64,000 nucleotides of DNA, taken from positions 71,203,859-71,267,858 of the forward strand of contig CM072886.1 of the NCBI GenBank assembly GCA_037013685.1, in the 5' to 3' direction. Made by a program: the position numbers and the translations under genes. The notes under the pieces were generated by a model that was not told the DNA's origin, ran no database searches, and saw nothing but the letters and a program-made list of their open reading frames with translations. Origin of the DNA: Acridotheres tristis (lineage: Eukaryota > Chordata > Aves > Passeriformes > Sturnidae). Within the stretch, counting starts at the first letter, position 1. Each line of letters starts with the position of its first letter. This document shows positions 59,811-64,000 of the stretch, piece by piece.

Positions 59811-62800
59811 ATCATTAATGAAAGCTATGGAACCACAATTTAATTTATCTCTTTATTCTTATATGCATCACTGTACATTCTGTATCAATGCCAACAAGCT
59901 TAACATTCTATTAAAATTTCTCTATCCTTTAATTTAGAGGGAGGTGATAATCTAATTCTGTTTTGTAGAATATTCTTATTTATTCTATAAACACAATTAG
60001 ATTTTCTATATATTTCCAGAATACTCTAGAACATTCTTTGCAATATCTGGAGTTTTGCCACCAAACTCATCATATTGAACTAAAAATAACCACCCTGCTC
60101 CATTATAGTTTTTCTACTGGTATTTCTAAGGTAGTAAGTAAGGATAATAGTAAGTCATTAGAATAATTTGAAATTATCTGATGACAGAATTACGAGCAGA
60201 ATATAAGTCTTCAAAATACTGCTTGTAAGTTCTATTTTTAATTTGGTTGGGTCTGTTTTATAGCTCAGCAGACATGGTGAGACAAAATAAAAGGAGAGGT
60301 CTCTTAGTTAGGTGAATGTTACAAAAGTCTTATCAAATGTTTGAGAATTATCAAACCACCCTTTTTCTCTTGAACTAGAGAAAATCCTGTTCCTCAATGT
60401 TCACAGTAAAAAAATAGGTAAAACTTAGGAAGTTTTCCATACCTGTAACACAATCAACCCTCTTCTACCTGCAGATCTTTTGGTTTTCTCATGCAGCTCA
60501 CAGCATATTTATGGAAATGTCACGGCACACTTGTTTCTCTCATTCAACAGAGGACTGGGGAAGAGCTTTTCAGACAGCAACCAGAATCTCAAGCTTTAAG
60601 TATACAACAGAAGTAGAGCTAGAAGAGCAGAAGCTGATTTTTAGTTTTTTACTATGTTCAGGATCCAACCTAATTTAGGGAAGGCTTCCATGTTTTTCCT
60701 ATACAGAATAAAAATGCTGTGAGCCTGAGCAGGATTTGAGCTAAACAGAATCTAATATATTAAGCCTTCTGGAGATAAAACTAATATGTAAAAGATGTTT
60801 ACTCTGGATCATTTGTTTGATTTCATAGCAAATCTTAATGCTTCCTTTGAATATTTTGAAAAGTTACCAAATTTCTTGAATTTCCCATTCTTTTGAACTT
60901 GCCTTTCTGCCTTCCTCTTTCAACATAATTTGATTTAAAGTATTCAAGGGCACATTCACTCTTTTCTTTGAAATTATGCCAAAGTCCTTAAAGTCTCTAG
61001 TAAGAGAATATATTAGTTAGAAAAAGTGGGAATGAGTAAGAGTTTTCCGATATCCTAATCAAAAAGAGCTATAAACCATTCCCCAAATACACACTTCAAA
61101 TGAAAAATTTAATTTGAGTTTTAAACTTGAAAAATACTGACAAGTCTTATTCTCAGGATTCAACATTTGTATATGTGCTCTTGTTTGTTTGTTTGTTTGT
61201 TTGTTTGTTTAAAGGAGCTTTGATACCCTTGTGGGATTAAGATGAAATGGCTGAACTGAATGTTAATTGAAACTGGTCAATGCATTTTGTGGAGAAAAAT
61301 CCCAGCTCAAGCATGTGATGAAATGTTTCAACATTACAATTGAACCTCTGGATGGCCATAAATACTTTTTGAAATTGAACCCCAGGTTGATGATAGAAAG
61401 CAAGATACACCTGTCACACAATTGGACTTTTATGAGATAATTTTCTCTCTAGCTTTTGAAGTAGTCACTCACTTGAGTGCTTATTATCTTTTTGCTTGCT
61501 ATTTTTGTCATGTAGAATTATTTAATTCAGAAAAAAATGATTGGTTATGCTGGAAAATGTAAAAAAGTTTTGTGTTATATTTTAGTACGTGTTAGATGTC
61601 TTTTAGTGAGAAATGTATGAAAGTATTTCCGTGAAAATTGTTCTTTAAAGCATTTTTGGTTTTGTTCTTTGTATTCTAGATTGGTTACATTTTTGAAAAT
61701 ATCCCTCATGTCATTAAAAATAGGAACTCAGAAATCGTCTGAGACGGTTTTACAGGAAGCACAGCTGCAATTCCAATTTCTCATTTAGCTCCTATTTTTT
61801 TCGATGGTCTTGTTAATCAGTTCTTTCTTTGTCAGAGAGGGGGATAAATATGTCCATTACATTGTTTTGAATTTTTAAGAGTTCAATGTATACATAAATA
61901 TCCTATGCATGACAATTCTACTTTTTAATCTTTTATTTAGAATGTTGTATCATCTTGGTATCGTAGGTTCTTGCCAGCTACTGGAATAGCCCAGCACATT
62001 CTGACATTCAGATTTCCATCATGGCAGGTATTTTATATGCAGCATGAAGTGTAACAAGCTCTTGCTGCTTTTGAGACCTTATGTCACCAGGAAAAAAGCA
62101 GCCCCTGGCAGATACCAATCATGAGCTGACTCCTTGCCTCTTCCTTCAGCCCATCATTCACTTTCAAGAAAAGTGGAATTATCCCAGCTCTTTGCTGCAT
62201 TCCAAGTCACAATGACCTAATTGACTAGGATAGCTGTGAAGAAATATCATCAATGAGTTGTTTACTGCCTTTAAGACCTCCTTTTTGTAAACCCTCAAAA
62301 TATTCAGGAATAAAGAAATGTACAATGTAGATACATCTGAGGGACAAACAAAATTTTAAACTTCCATGTACATGCTTGAGACATATTATGTTGCTGTTAT
62401 TAATATTACAAAGAAATATATTTTTAGGCTAGTATTAATTATCCCTAGGCAAATACCAGTAAGAGCAGCTTCATCTAACATGATTATTAAATGTCGATAT
62501 TAAATTAAGAGATATTTGCAATATAAAAGGAGCTTTCATCTGTGTAGAAAGGATACTTAAAATATTTTAATTTCTACTATTTCCACGGTTCCATTTTTTT
62601 TAGTTACTATATTTTCTTTTGCAGTAAATTTTAGCAGAATATAGATTCAAGAGGTAGTTTTTTATAACATCTTTTTAATAGTTACTATTGTGAAAGCTGG
62701 GCACTCTGACCCTAATTAACATTGCATGCTATTTTTCACTGCCCGAAGGGACCAGCTAAATTTTCCTTGCTGATCATAATCAAAAGCCTGTTTGTTTAGC

Positions 62801-64000
62801 AATCATTATTATAATAAAAAGAGAGTGAGTGAGTGAGAAGGAGGGAGAGACTATATTAGTGTCTGTGCCTGTACCACAGAGACATCTGCTTTCAAAATAG
62901 AAAGAAAAAGTCCCTCAGCTCCCAGTGATGTTAATGGAAGTTCTCCAACTAAATCCCTGAACATCTCTTTGAAAACACATGCCTAATGTTGATAAAAGTG
63001 TAGGTTTCTTCTTTCTTTCAGCAAAGAGTAAGTCTGGTCAAATTTATTTTTCCCCTCCCCTCATTTTGGTACACTATCTTGATGGGCTTTATGAAAACTC
63101 TGCTGAGAGACATCTACACTCATCTTGCAAAAACAATTCTTCAGGCTTTTTTTCTTTCTTTTTTTTTTTTTTTTTTAAATGTTGGTAAATTTTCTTTTCT
63201 ACTTGTCATGAAAGGATATCTACAAGGGAGAGATGAAACTGTGATATAAAATGGTGTTGTGCTTGAGGGATGGGAAGTCACCCAGCTGGGACCTTGGAGT
63301 CTCCAATAGGGAACACTCTAGGGCAAAAAGTTTATTATCTTTATTGCTCACTTGCAGAAATTGTCTTCAGAGGGTTGTTGAAATGAAGCAGGGCTGGAGA
63401 GGTTGCTATTTGTAACTTGGGATAATCTGCAGTGTCAATTCCTGCTAAAGGGGAAGAGCAGGCCTCTCACTGGGACTGGCTTCTGAGGAAATGCTGGGTC
63501 AGAAGCCAAATATATAACAAGAAAAGAAGGCTTACTTTTCCTGCTGCAGAAAGGGACCATTTGAAAATAAGATTGCACAAGAAAGTTGAAACAGGTTTTC
63601 ACTAGTCACTCAATTTGTATTCTGTTTTCCGCTCAATAAAGTTTCCTAAAATACTGTGCCATTGGTTTTTGCCTGTGTTTAATATGGTTGCATAATTTCA
63701 TTTCTGGCATCAAATTCACTTCTTGTTATAATAAATTTATTAAATTATATTAATATTTTACATAAGTATTAATATTTTATATGTGTAAAGCAATTTTTTA
63801 AATGTTCTTGTCTTCTTTTTAGAATACATTTTTAAAATTTCAGCTTTCAATGCCATCTTGGAGCCAAGCTAACCTTCCAACTGCCAAATTTTCCCTGGAG
63901 AGCTAATTCTGGTGTTTGGGCTAGTTCTATTCTCTATGATGGATGTTTGGCTATCAGGCCCAAGACAGTAAAGTTCTAGAATTTATAGAATAATTGATTA
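59811..64000. other. AT-rich DNA with simple repeats
   Basis: A (TTTG)n run lies at 61181-61210, a (GAGT)n run near 62824-62837 and a poly-T run at about 63150-63176. An AATAAA near 63634 lies after a less AT-rich stretch (63240-63600) but has no associated gene that I can see. Confidence 0.5.

Noticed and set aside
1..64000. tRNA, rRNA, CRISPR arrays, bacterial promoters or operons
   Set aside because: None was seen. Tandem repeats here are microsatellites without spacers, and the window is plainly eukaryotic.

Overview
This window looks like nuclear DNA from a bird, most likely a passerine. The evidence is a long AT-rich background, many CR1 LINE fragments ending in the CR1 3' signature (ATTCTATGATTCT-like), and several ERV LTRs of families I recognise from songbird genomes. 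There is no operon structure, no dense ORF packing and no RNA gene I could recognise. Nearly all long open frames are by-products of repeats.

Layout: 1-4156 is mostly unannotated AT-rich DNA with one CpG-rich patch (about 1181-1420). 4157-5159 holds one solo LTR plus the 3' end of a second LTR family. 6932-9830 is a three-layer nest of LTRs whose target-site duplications (TSDs) let the insertion order be read. 12290-15577 is a second three-layer nest: a plus-strand CR1, split by a minus-strand CR1, which is split by a solo LTR with a perfect 5-bp TSD. The outer CR1 ends in an expanded ATTCT array. Further CR1 pieces lie at 18076-19390, 22201-22575, 25990-26318, 52785-53388, 55252-57310 (split by a short LTR-like insert) and 59255-59810. 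A near full-length LTR of the family seen at 7062-9351 lies inverted at 31005-32126. A 136-nt pure pyrimidine array lies at 29557-29692.

The only non-repeat coding signal is on the minus strand between about 36.5 and 47.5 kb. Several short open segments there carry good splice signals; the clearest are 40691-40831 and 37025-37156, the latter joining in phase to an apparent terminal exon at 36476-36645. Between and upstream of them lie coding-like stretches broken by stops and frameshifts. I do not recognise the protein. It may be a fast-evolving or decaying multi-exon gene whose 5' part lies at or beyond 47.5 kb. The exon phases do not all chain, so I present it as a hypothesis. I found no clearly new biological system. 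The best leads are this unrecognised gene or pseudogene and the two nested-insertion archives.
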